The notes under the pieces: model-generated
Told to the model about the DNA's origin: nothing
Seen by the model: the letters and a program-made list of their open reading frames with translations, nothing else
Database searches by the model: none
In this document: piece after piece, positions 1-7,189 of the stretch
Numbering within the stretch: the first letter of the stretch is position 1
Layout: each line of letters opens with the position of its first letter
Assembly (NCBI GenBank): GCA_049589355.1
Contig: JBAWAP010000078.1
Coordinates: forward strand, 1 to 28,504
Reading direction: 5' to 3'
Length of the DNA stretch: 28,504 nucleotides
DNA from: JBAWAP01 sp049589355
GTDB taxonomy: Bacteria; Chloroflexota; Anaerolineae; VGOG01
Translations under genes and position numbers: made by a program

Positions 1-12
1 CCTTCGCCCACA

Positions 13-1146
13 ATGATCGTGTTGCGATTTGTGATAGCTATGATTTCCACTCTTGGATTCGTTTGGTTGATAATAGAGCTAGTGGGGTGGATCTTTGGCT
101 GGAAGCTTCTAGCCAACACAGGCCTTCTTGGTGGGATAGTTGTTGGGTTAATGTGCGCTTTCGCATCCGCTGTCTACGTCCTCATTTACCTCTACAAACA
201 GACAGTAGAGCTCCAGGCGTATATGCTTGAAGGGATGCCCATAGAAGAATTGCCAGAAGAACAACAGAACAAGCTGACCTTCCGACCAAGGAGGGGTAAG
301 CCATTAACGGAAAACTTATTAGAAGATCTCCAGGAAGCCTATCAAATGGAGAGATGGGAAGAGGTAATCAAAATCGGCAGTGTCCTGAGTCAACCCCTGT
401 GGGTCACAGGCAAGTATGGGCTCCGCGTTGAATTGGGAAGGCTCATAGAGTCGGCTGCAGCTTACAGCCACAATCCGAGGCAACAGGCCAGAGCGCTGAT
501 AGACGATCTTGGATGGACGTTATTCGTATTAGGGGAAGTTGACGAAGCCAAGAAGAATATCTGGCATGGTATCAAGTTAGCTGAAGAATGCAACGACTTC
601 TATTTGGCACATAAAGGTTATCGACACCTTTGCGGGATCGCTATGGAAAGCAACGATCTCGATAAGGCAATAGCTCACCTTACGAAGGCTCAAGAATATG
701 TCCAAAGGATCGAGGAAGGAGCATCCAAGCTAGATGTCGCAGCAGGTCTTCATGTTGCCACGGCGCTATTGCGAATTAAGCAACACAATTGGGAGGACGC
801 CCTTAGAGAGATCGAAGCTGCACAAACGATGTATCGCAAACTTGACGATAAGGATCACGAGGTCTCCCTTTATCACCTCCAAGGAGATGTGCTTTTTGAA
901 ATAGGTCGTGTAAGTGCTGCTAAAGACGTCTACCGTAGAGGACTGTCAGGGTGCAAACGGGAATCCCAGAAGGATGGAATTCTCAAGAACTACATTGGGA
1001 TTGCAACAGTAGCGATGCTAGAAAGTGATGTAGTCGAGGCATCCAAGGCCTACTTGCGTGCTGCTGAAACTGCACGCGAACTAGGCCGTGAGACTCTGGC
1101 TAGGGAGCTTGAAGCAACAGCTTTAAAGCGGCCCCGATTAATCTGA
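13..1146 (+). CDS. Membrane-anchored TPR-like protein, possibly 5'-partial
   Basis: The 377-residue product begins with two hydrophobic segments (about residues 5-28 and 37-60), so it should sit in the cytoplasmic membrane with a long soluble C-terminal part. Residues about 95-370 are alpha-helical, with repeated patterns of the TPR type (for example DEAKKNIWHGIKLAEE, DKAIAHLTKAQEYVQ and SAAKDVYRRGLSG), which normally form protein-binding superhelices. No Shine-Dalgarno sequence precedes the ATG at 13. The frame stays open to the window edge and another Met lies at residue 10, so the true start may be upstream of the window. The gene ends 4 bp before the next frame begins and shares its AT-rich composition. 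I recognise no specific family and infer only a scaffold or sensor role. Confidence 0.75.
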   Translation: MIVLRFVIAMISTLGFVWLIIELVGWIFGWKLLANTGLLGGIVVGLMCAFASAVYVLIYLYKQTVELQAYMLEGMPIEELPEEQQNKLTFRPRRGKPLTENLLEDLQEAYQMERWEEVIKIGSVLSQPLWVTGKYGLRVELGRLIESAAAYSHNPRQQARALIDDLGWTLFVLGEVDEAKKNIWHGIKLAEECNDFYLAHKGYRHLCGIAMESNDLDKAIAHLTKAQEYVQRIEEGASKLDVAAGLHVATALLRIKQHNWEDALREIEAAQTMYRKLDDKDHEVSLYHLQGDVLFEIGRVSAAKDVYRRGLSGCKRESQKDGILKNYIGIATVAMLESDVVEASKAYLRAAETARELGRETLARELEATALKRPRLI

Positions 1147-1171
1147 GTAGTTGGACTTTCGTATCCGTCAT

Positions 1172-1834
1172 ATGAACCAGCGTACATTCCTGCTATTGCG
1201 TCATCCAGAAGCACAGAAGAATATAGAGGATCGGCACGGTGGGGAGGGCACTCCTCTAGCAAAAAGGGGCGTGCAGCAATGCAACGCAATTGCCCAGTAC
1301 ATTCTCGATAAGTTTAGCCCTCTAGATCGTTGTGTGCTCATTGGCCACAATGTTCCTCAAATACGAGAGACTGTCGAACTTTTGGGTGCTATGCTACGAC
1401 TCACGCCAATATGGGACGAAAGATTGCGAGGGATCGATCTGGGCGTGCTTGCAGGGTTGTCGCGCGCTGAAGCCGCGCAACAATGGCCCAATGCAGCGAA
1501 GCGGCTCGAATTGTGGCGGATGGGACAGCTTCAATTGGATCAAGTGAACATACCCGGTGCAGAAACCTCTGACGAGTTCAAATGTCGGGTTGAGGCAGTG
1601 CTAGGTGAATGGTTGGAGATGCACGATGTGAACCTGCTAATAGCAGTTTGCACTAGGTCAACACTGATTATGCTAGTCAACCTGATCCAATTGGCGGACG
1701 ACTTCAGCTATGAAGGCTATAAAGCGTATGATTTTGATGTTAGTAGCCTAACTAGAGTTGATGTTCTCGATACACATCCGCAAGTTATTACTATGAATCA
1801 GGTAGGACATTTGACAGGTGACATCTCAGGATAG
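1172..1834 (+). CDS. Histidine phosphatase-fold protein with degenerate active site
   Basis: The product resembles the phosphoglycerate mutase-like histidine phosphatase family, with the N-terminal signature LLLRHPEAQKN at residues 7-17, where R10 and H11 are the canonical pair (RHP instead of RHG). It also has a PGAETSDEF segment like the family's PGGES region. Other catalytic positions look lost. The second arginine aligns to Q63, the acidic residues of the LREIxFGxWEG region read LRGIDLGVLAG, and the second catalytic histidine aligns to T161 in AVCTRST. I chose ATG 1172 because homology starts there; an in-frame TTG at 1151 would add seven residues. Neither start has a clear ribosome binding site. 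The gene overlaps the next by 17 bp. It may be a pseudo-enzyme or have altered chemistry; the alignment was made by eye. Confidence 0.72.
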   Translation: MNQRTFLLLRHPEAQKNIEDRHGGEGTPLAKRGVQQCNAIAQYILDKFSPLDRCVLIGHNVPQIRETVELLGAMLRLTPIWDERLRGIDLGVLAGLSRAEAAQQWPNAAKRLELWRMGQLQLDQVNIPGAETSDEFKCRVEAVLGEWLEMHDVNLLIAVCTRSTLIMLVNLIQLADDFSYEGYKAYDFDVSSLTRVDVLDTHPQVITMNQVGHLTGDISG

Positions 1835-2492
1835 GGTTAGTTGTTGGATTGCCTCACTGGAATATGCCGTAGGGACGTCCATTGCTAGGATTCTCCTCCA
1901 TAAGGTTGGCTCAGGAAGCCGGATCCACGTGTCTGTTAGATACTGGAGTCCTTCTCGGATATGGATAGGGGCTAACTGCGAGATTCGTCATGGAACCTTC
2001 TTGGATGCTAGATCTAGCAAAGACATAGCTATCCAAATAGGAGATGGATCACGTATTAAAGATTACGTCGGATTTGCTACATACGGAGGCGAAATCCAAC
2101 TCAGCAAAAATGTGTTGGTGGGGCGCTGTTCGACGATCTTTGGACATGGTGGAGTGTATATCGGTAACAACACCATGATAAGCCCCCATACACTGATAGT
2201 AAGTACCGATCACCTAGCGTACTTGGGCAACACGCCGTTTCAAGGCCAAGGATTTACAAGGGAGCCTATCTACATTGGAGAAAACGTGTGGATAGGAGCC
2301 AACGCCTGTATACTTGCAGGAAGCACCATTGCTTCTAACGTAGTTGTAGGAGCTGGTGCAGTTGTCCGGGGTAGCCTGCCGAGTGGCTGGTTATACGGGG
2401 GTATTCCGGCTGAACCAATTAAGCCACTAGATGTCGTCCATAAGCCCGAAGATCTAACAGTTTATACTCGTGATTGGGACCTTCTTGACTGA
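1818..2492 (+). CDS. Left-handed beta-helix (hexapeptide repeat) acyltransferase
   Basis: This 224-residue protein is a WbbJ/maltose-O-acetyltransferase-like enzyme, predicted to transfer an acetyl or other acyl group from CoA to a sugar hydroxyl. Hexapeptide repeats ([LIV]-G-x4) run from about residue 49 (IWIGANCEIRHGTF) through IYIGENVWIGANACILAGST (151-170) to VVVGAGAVV (175-183). The closing segment GGIPAEPIKPL is typical of the family. The likely catalytic histidine is H132 in STDH. The start is a GTG that overlaps the preceding gene by 17 bp, which suggests translational coupling; no ATG lies further upstream in frame. With the methyltransferase next door it fits a surface-glycan decoration cluster. 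The substrate is unknown. Confidence 0.85.
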   Translation: MTSQDRVSCWIASLEYAVGTSIARILLHKVGSGSRIHVSVRYWSPSRIWIGANCEIRHGTFLDARSSKDIAIQIGDGSRIKDYVGFATYGGEIQLSKNVLVGRCSTIFGHGGVYIGNNTMISPHTLIVSTDHLAYLGNTPFQGQGFTREPIYIGENVWIGANACILAGSTIASNVVVGAGAVVRGSLPSGWLYGGIPAEPIKPLDVVHKPEDLTVYTRDWDLLD

Positions 2493-2531
2493 ACCATCTA
2501 AGGCCATTTTAGAGATTGGAGATATGTTGGC

Positions 2532-3401
2532 ATGTCAATCAAAGTGGAGCAACTTCTCTTCTCTTATTACGAACGATCTTACCCAGGCCATTTAGGAATT
2601 AGTTTCCCCAGCAAGCTCGCACATAGATTTCGCGGTCTCGATGAATATGTTCAGAAGGCACTCCCTGAATATGCTACACGGACAGTATGGACGCGCCTAA
2701 GACACTATCGAAATCATGTTGCTCCATTTGTGAAGACAAAGCCACTGCTAGACTTTCTAGACAATCATAGAAACTTCCAACCGGCTTACTTACTGGACTT
2801 CGGTTGTGGTGCAGGCCACATCATCAAGTACTTAGCCACACATCTTGGATCGCTAAGGGCAATATGGGGGATTGACCCCGATGCTTCTATCTTATCGGTG
2901 AGCGAAGAGGTACATCGACAAGGTCTTCCAAAAACTCTTTGGCATACAAGCTTGAGTGAAGCAGGTATTCCTGATCACAGTTGCAATCTGATCATTGCAG
3001 TTCACGCTCTACACCATCTGGAAAGAGATGAGCAAAGTAGAATACTGAGCCATTTGCTAGCTCTCCTGAAACCAGGAGGTGTTCTGTACATTTATGAGGA
3101 TTCCTGGACTCTAGCAAGCCAATTGTCATTGAGCACTCTAGTAGATCTTGACTCGTGTTTCGGTGAATTGTCAACTGAGCAGAAGTTACGAGTGTTTGAA
3201 CTCAACGAATACTGGTCAAACGCTTGGTGCTATGGAAGATTCCTCGATACTGACAAATCTCGATACCGCTCACTTGAAGAATGGTCGGCGCTTTTGATAT
3301 CAAATGATCTCGAACTCGTTGACATCGGAGCAACTGGATTTGATGTCAGACGCATTCATGGTGTGCCATCAGCCTGGCTAATCGGGAGGAGAAGCGGGTA
3401 A
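2532..3401 (+). CDS. Class I SAM-dependent methyltransferase
   Basis: The 289-residue product has a Rossmann-type methyltransferase core. Motif I is LLDFGCGAGHIIKYL (about residues 88-102), the acidic post-I motif is IWGIDPD, and motif IV-like sequence is NLIIAVHALHHLE, followed by LLKPGGVLYIYED. The first 85 residues form an N-terminal extension of unknown role, rich in aromatic and basic residues. The acceptor cannot be predicted from sequence. Gene position after an acyltransferase suggests a sugar or lipid-linked glycan, but this is inference. The ATG follows the previous stop by 39 bp with only a weak purine-rich stretch upstream. Base composition matches the two preceding genes and differs from the GC-rich gene that follows, so 1-3401 may have been acquired as a block. 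Confidence 0.85.
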   Translation: MSIKVEQLLFSYYERSYPGHLGISFPSKLAHRFRGLDEYVQKALPEYATRTVWTRLRHYRNHVAPFVKTKPLLDFLDNHRNFQPAYLLDFGCGAGHIIKYLATHLGSLRAIWGIDPDASILSVSEEVHRQGLPKTLWHTSLSEAGIPDHSCNLIIAVHALHHLERDEQSRILSHLLALLKPGGVLYIYEDSWTLASQLSLSTLVDLDSCFGELSTEQKLRVFELNEYWSNAWCYGRFLDTDKSRYRSLEEWSALLISNDLELVDIGATGFDVRRIHGVPSAWLIGRRSG

Positions 3402-3463
3402 TTCATGGAATCTGAAAACGGTCAGATCCGGAAGGTCTCAATCATGAAATTGGAGGATAGAGG

Positions 3464-5242
3464 ATGATGAAGTTAAAAGCCATTATTCGAATGCTTCTCG
3501 TAGCCGTTATGACAGCCCTACTACTGGCCTCATCTGAAGCGAGTTTAGCCGTAGGGCAATCACTGGCCGTCGCGGCTGACAGCCCATGCGATAACATTTG
3601 CGTGGACGCAAGCTGTGTACCTGTGCCCGTTGAGTGGCTGGGGCCCATCCCGATCACCGACACGTTCATCATCTACCCCACCAGCGCCTGCCTCTGTGAG
3701 AACGAGGACGGCAGCTACAGGATAGAAGGGGAGGGCGAGTTCTTCCTGCCCAACATCCAGACCAGCCAGGGAACGGAGGGTATCTACGTCAAGTTCGTCA
3801 TGGACGTGGTGAGCCTGGTTCCCACGCTGGAATTGGAGCCCCAATGCGTCCAGTTCACCGGCACCTGGGAGGAGGGGGTTCCCATCGGTGAATCGGGCTT
3901 TCTGCTGACCAGCATGGAAGGGGAGGTAATCTTCGAGCCTGAGCCCTCCGTCCAGGTGACTGGCACCATCGAGAGCGAGCAGCAGATGCCCGACGATGGC
4001 CCGGCGGTGACGGGCGAGGGTACGCTCTGGGTCAGCCTCGAAGAGCCCCACGAGGTGAGCTTCGAGGGAACCCTGACGGTGTTCGCCATCCATGCTGTTC
4101 AGGCAGCTCTGACCTTGGACCAGAGTTGGGGCTTCGCCGGGTCGGTGATGCTGACGGCGCCGGGCTGTGACGGGGGAGCTTTCCTCCACGTATGGGAGGA
4201 GGGCGATGGGGTCTACGGCTTCGCCGGCAGCGCCTCGCTGACGTGTACCATCGAAGCCGATTCGCTGACCCCTGAGGGCTGGCCTGACTGGCTGCCCGGC
4301 ATCCCCGCCGAGGACATCACCGTCACGGCGGATGGCGAACTGGGCGAGTTCTGCCTGGCCTGCGACGCGGGCCAGTGCGTGGAGGAGACCTACGGTGTTT
4401 GGGCCGGCACCGCCCTCGACCTGTCCCTGCCAGAATCCGTTGTTGAGCCAGGCACGATCACCGCACGCTTCTTTGTCTCCTCGACGGGCATCCTGTCCGC
4501 CACCACCAACCTGGAGCGCTGCGAGACGATTGCTGATTGCCGAATGCCGAATGCCGAATGCGGAAACATTCCGATGGCCAATCTCGGTGGGGACAAGGTT
4601 TACAGTCCGGCCATGTTTTGCCTGAATCAGCCACCGTCCATAACTATCACCAGTCCCAGTACCTCGGAGGAGCCGGGCAGCGGAAGCTACACCATCCGCT
4701 GGACGGCTGACGACCCCGATGACGAGGCTGTCGTCTCGCTGTATTACGACCGCGATGGCACGGGGCGCGACGGACGGCTCATCGCCCACTGCCTGAGCGA
4801 AGGGGAGGGCAGCTACGTTTGGGACACGTCCGAGGTGGGCAGTGGGATCTACTACGTCTACGGCCGTATAGACGACGGCAAGAACCTGGCCGTGGTGTCC
4901 TACAGTGCCGGCACGGTCAAGGTGGATGATTCCACGGCGCCAGCAGCACCCAGCGCGCCTTCGGTCAGTCTGGAGGACGGTGTGGCAGAACTGAGCTGGG
5001 AGGCCAGCATGGAAGACGACGTCATCGGCTATGAGGTTTACTATGGGCCTGAACCAGATGCCTACACCGGCAGCTACGATGCCACCAACGTGACCAGCTT
5101 CCGCCTGCCCCAGAAGCCGTCGCCGGAGACCGCGTACATGGCCGTCAGCGCCTATGACAGCTCAGGCAACAGCAGCCCTCTCTCGGAGGAGGTGCGGCTG
5201 TGGTTTGTGTATCTGCCGGTGGTATTGAAGAACCAGCATTAG
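3464..5242 (+). CDS. Large secreted protein with C-terminal Ig/fibronectin III-like domains and YLPVVLKN tail
   Basis: Residues 1-40 form a Sec signal peptide (positive MMKLKAIIRM, hydrophobic core LLVAVMTALLLA, small residues before the mature part). The mature region begins with a Cys-rich segment (CDNICVDASC) and a long acidic beta-rich stretch of unknown fold (about 45-390). Two Ig/FnIII-like modules follow: about 395-490 (PPSITITSP...YTIRWTADD) and about 495-580 (PSAPSVSLEDGVAELSWEAS...SPLSEEV). The protein ends in FVYLPVVLKNQH, a short hydrophobic plus basic tail that I have seen on many secreted Chloroflexota proteins and that may be a sorting signal. The start is fixed by GGAGG at 3452-3456, eight bases before ATG 3464. 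A seven-base tandem repeat is embedded in the gene at 4534-4561. Adhesion or surface-layer roles are guesses. Confidence 0.8.
   Translation: MMKLKAIIRMLLVAVMTALLLASSEASLAVGQSLAVAADSPCDNICVDASCVPVPVEWLGPIPITDTFIIYPTSACLCENEDGSYRIEGEGEFFLPNIQTSQGTEGIYVKFVMDVVSLVPTLELEPQCVQFTGTWEEGVPIGESGFLLTSMEGEVIFEPEPSVQVTGTIESEQQMPDDGPAVTGEGTLWVSLEEPHEVSFEGTLTVFAIHAVQAALTLDQSWGFAGSVMLTAPGCDGGAFLHVWEEGDGVYGFAGSASLTCTIEADSLTPEGWPDWLPGIPAEDITVTADGELGEFCLACDAGQCVEETYGVWAGTALDLSLPESVVEPGTITARFFVSSTGILSATTNLERCETIADCRMPNAECGNIPMANLGGDKVYSPAMFCLNQPPSITITSPSTSEEPGSGSYTIRWTADDPDDEAVVSLYYDRDGTGRDGRLIAHCLSEGEGSYVWDTSEVGSGIYYVYGRIDDGKNLAVVSYSAGTVKVDDSTAPAAPSAPSVSLEDGVAELSWEASMEDDVIGYEVYYGPEPDAYTGSYDATNVTSFRLPQKPSPETAYMAVSAYDSSGNSSPLSEEVRLWFVYLPVVLKNQH
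4534..4561 (+). repeat. Seven-base tandem repeat inside a coding sequence
   Basis: Three exact copies of CGAATGC (4541-4561) follow a degenerate copy, TGATTGC. The array is read through in the secreted protein as part of IADCRMPNAECGN, between the N-terminal region and the first Ig-like module. A short inverted repeat (CGGAA ... TTCCG) follows immediately. The repeat is direct observation; its insertion into the gene is inferred. Confidence 0.85.
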
Positions 5243-5271
5243 GCGAAATTGCTAGGAAAGGAGGGATCTAC

Positions 5272-5367
5272 GTGGGTTCTGTCAAGAAATGGCGAAAGAA
5301 AAAGATCGCCAAGCATAAGCACAGAAAACGATTGAAGCTGACTCGTTGGCAGAGACGGAAGAAGTAA
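5272..5367 (+). CDS. bS22/mS38-type (AURKAIP1/COX24 domain) mini ribosomal protein, 31 aa
   Basis: A GTG-started frame of 31 codons encodes a very basic peptide that opens with MGSVKKWRKKKIAKHKHRK and ends with TRWQRRKK. This pattern (MGSV, then KKxRK, KKHRK or KHKHRK, TRxQRRK) matches the AURKAIP1/COX24 domain family, which includes mycobacterial bS22 and the core of mitochondrial mS38. These are small-subunit proteins near the decoding centre that contact 16S rRNA. The start is supported by AGGAAAGGAGGG at 5254-5265, six bases before the GTG. It is a free-standing gene 29 bp after the secreted protein and is too short for most gene finders. The family match comes from memory of the consensus, but it spans the whole peptide. 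Confidence 0.82.
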   Translation: MGSVKKWRKKKIAKHKHRKRLKLTRWQRRKK

Positions 5368-5400
5368 AAACATGAAGCCAGAACTGCCAAGGGCCGTGAA

Positions 5401-5463
5401 ACGTATTGCGTATTGCGTGCTGCGTGACAGAAAACGGAATACGCAACACGCAATACGCGCCAC
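5401..5463. repeat. Heptad-period inverted repeat (long hairpin)
   Basis: The left arm is built of seven-base units (GCGTATT, GCGTATT, GCGTGCT, GCGTGAC) and the right arm of the complementary series (GCAACAC, GCAATAC). Positions 5408-5425 pair with 5441-5458 with one mismatch around a 15-base loop. It lies between the bS22-like gene and rmlA and carries no reading frame. The same unit type recurs at 18064-18119. Confidence 0.88.
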
Positions 5464-5488
5464 ATAAAACCTAGACACGGGAGTTGCG

Positions 5489-6553
5489 ATGAAGGGTTTG
5501 ATTGTCAGCGGTGGCAAGGGCACGCGCCTCAGGCCCATTACCTACACCAGCGCCAAGCAACTGGTGCCGGTGGCTAATCGCCCAGTGCTGTTTCGCGTCC
5601 TCGATGCCATGGTGGAGGCGGGCATCACTGATATCGGCATCGTGGTGGGCGACACAGCACCAGTGATCGAGGCCGCGGTGGGCGATGGCTCCGCCTGGGA
5701 AGCTAAAGTGACCTACATCCACCAGGAGGCACCTTTGGGCCTGGCCCATGCCGTCAAGATCTCCGAGGACTTCCTCATAGACGACCGCTTTGTGATGTTT
5801 CTGGGCGACAATGTCATTGAGGGCGGTATCATTTCCTTGGTGAAGCAGTTCGCTGCCAGCGATTGGAACGCCCAGATCGTCCTCAAGCGGGTGGAGGATC
5901 CTCGGCAGTTCGGGGTGGCTGAGCTACAGGATGGACGGATAGTCCGCCTGGTGGAGAAGCCCAAGCACCCTCCCAGCGACCTGGCCCTGGTGGGCATCTA
6001 CATGTTCGATCATCACGTCTTCGAGGCTGTCAACGCGATACAGCCCTCCTGGCGAGGTGAATTAGAGATAACCGATGCCATCCAGTACCTGGTAGAAAAG
6101 GGCTACCAGGTCTACCCCTATATCCATGAGGGTTGGTGGATTGATACTGGCAAGATGGAGGACATGCTGGAGGCCAACCGCCTGGTTTTGGAGACCATCG
6201 AGCCTCGGACGGAGGGCTTTATTGATGCTGACTCTAAGGTCAACGGCAAGGTTGTTATCGAGAAGGATGCCGAGATCATCAACAGCACCGTGCGCGGTCC
6301 GGCCATCATCGGAGAGCGAACCAAGGTGGTTAACGCCTACATCGGGCCTTTCACCTCTATCTACTACGATTGCCTCATCGTTGACTGCGAGATCGAGCAC
6401 TCCATCATCATGGAAGACTGCAAGATCACGGACATCCACCATCGCATTGAGGACAGCTTGATCGGGCGCAACGTAGAGATATTACGCTCGCCCGTCAAGC
6501 CTCGCGCCTACAAGATGGTGCTGGGAGATCATAGTAAGGTGGGGATACTGTAG
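5489..6553 (+). CDS. rmlA: Long-form glucose-1-phosphate thymidylyltransferase (nucleotide-sugar pyrophosphorylase)
   Basis: This enzyme should join dTTP and glucose-1-phosphate into dTDP-glucose plus pyrophosphate, the first step towards dTDP-deoxysugars. The N-terminal nucleotidyltransferase signature GGKGTRLRPIT (residues 8-18) is intact, followed by SAKQLVPVANRP with the conserved lysine. A C-terminal left-handed beta-helix (about 245-354; VVIEKDAEI, STVRGPAIIG, SIIMEDCKI) makes it 354 residues. That is the StrD-like long form, not the roughly 290-residue enteric RmlA. A GGGAG motif lies just upstream of the ATG. rmlB is in the window (11375) on the same strand, but rmlC and rmlD are not visible. 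Related pyrophosphorylases use other sugars or nucleotides, so the substrate is inferred from family and from the presence of rmlB. Confidence 0.85.
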   Translation: MKGLIVSGGKGTRLRPITYTSAKQLVPVANRPVLFRVLDAMVEAGITDIGIVVGDTAPVIEAAVGDGSAWEAKVTYIHQEAPLGLAHAVKISEDFLIDDRFVMFLGDNVIEGGIISLVKQFAASDWNAQIVLKRVEDPRQFGVAELQDGRIVRLVEKPKHPPSDLALVGIYMFDHHVFEAVNAIQPSWRGELEITDAIQYLVEKGYQVYPYIHEGWWIDTGKMEDMLEANRLVLETIEPRTEGFIDADSKVNGKVVIEKDAEIINSTVRGPAIIGERTKVVNAYIGPFTSIYYDCLIVDCEIEHSIIMEDCKITDIHHRIEDSLIGRNVEILRSPVKPRAYKMVLGDHSKVGIL

Positions 6554-6572
6554 AAATCCGAGGAGGCGCTCA

Positions 6573-6809
6573 ATGTTTGGCTTTGACCGGATCACTTTTG
6601 ACCCGAACATCATGGGGGGCAGAGCGTGCATCAGGGGCATGCGCATCACCGTCGCCTTGATCTTGAATCTGGTTGCTAATGGGATGACAACCGAGGAGAT
6701 CATCCAGGCTTATCCATATCTGGAGCTAGAAGATATTCACCAGGCACTGCATTACGCAGCCTACTTGGCTAACGAATCCGTCTACGAACTGGAGAAAGTC
6801 CCAGCATGA
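6573..6809 (+). CDS. DUF433 family antitoxin-like protein
   Basis: The 78-residue protein has the DUF433 pattern: DRITFDPNIMGGRACIRGMR, then VALILNLVANGMTTEEII, then YPYLELEDIHQALHYAA. This family has a MerR/HTH-like fold and is usually the antitoxin partner of a PIN-like DUF5615 protein. That partner follows directly here, with the stop and start overlapping as ATGA at 6806-6809. The ribosome binding site GAGGAGG (6560-6566) lies seven bases before the ATG. It starts 19 bp after rmlA, so it probably shares a transcript with it. The protein is expected to bind its own promoter region and neutralise the toxin, by analogy with other type II pairs. Confidence 0.88.
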   Translation: MFGFDRITFDPNIMGGRACIRGMRITVALILNLVANGMTTEEIIQAYPYLELEDIHQALHYAAYLANESVYELEKVPA

Positions 6810-7189
6810 AATTCTTGGCCAACATGGGCATTTCCCCTGATACGGTGAGCTTCCTACGCGACCTCGGCTATGAAGGCGTGCATTTGCACGAGGAAGGCCT
6901 TGACAGATTGCCAGACTTTGACATTCTGCTTAAGGCCCGACGGGAGGGGTACGTGCTGCTCACAAGCGACCTCGACTTTGGCGAGCTTTTAGCGCACGGT
7001 GGTGAAGCATTACCTAGCGTGGTCATCTTCCGCCTGTCAAATATGCGTCCAGAGTCTATCAATCTGCATCTGGCCGAAGTGATAGAGCGCTTTGGCACGG
7101 ATCTGGAGCGTGGCGTTATTGCCAGCGTGACGGATCGGCGTATACGGGTGCGTCAGCTTCCTATCGAAAGGGCAGGGGAGTCACCATGA
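6806..7189 (+). CDS. DUF5615 PIN-like (VapC-type) toxin homologue
   Basis: The 127-residue protein belongs to the PIN-like DUF5615 family, predicted RNases that pair with DUF433 antitoxins. Visible motifs are MKFLANMGISPDTVSFLRDLG at the start, LPDFDILLKARREG in the middle, and LLTSDLDFGELLA followed by PSVVIFRL. Later acidic residues of the metal site (in PDFD and SDLDFG) are kept. The first acidic position, normally FLAD in this subgroup, is asparagine (N6), which could weaken nuclease activity. Its ATG overlaps the antitoxin stop by 4 bp, and its own stop overlaps the next start by 4 bp (7186-7189), so three genes look translationally coupled. Confidence 0.85.
   Translation: MKFLANMGISPDTVSFLRDLGYEGVHLHEEGLDRLPDFDILLKARREGYVLLTSDLDFGELLAHGGEALPSVVIFRLSNMRPESINLHLAEVIERFGTDLERGVIASVTDRRIRVRQLPIERAGESP

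Noticed and set aside
3560..4789. A 409-codon antisense frame across the secreted protein gene
   Set aside because: The plus-strand frame has signal peptide, ribosome binding site and domains; the antisense translation looks random and is a composition shadow.
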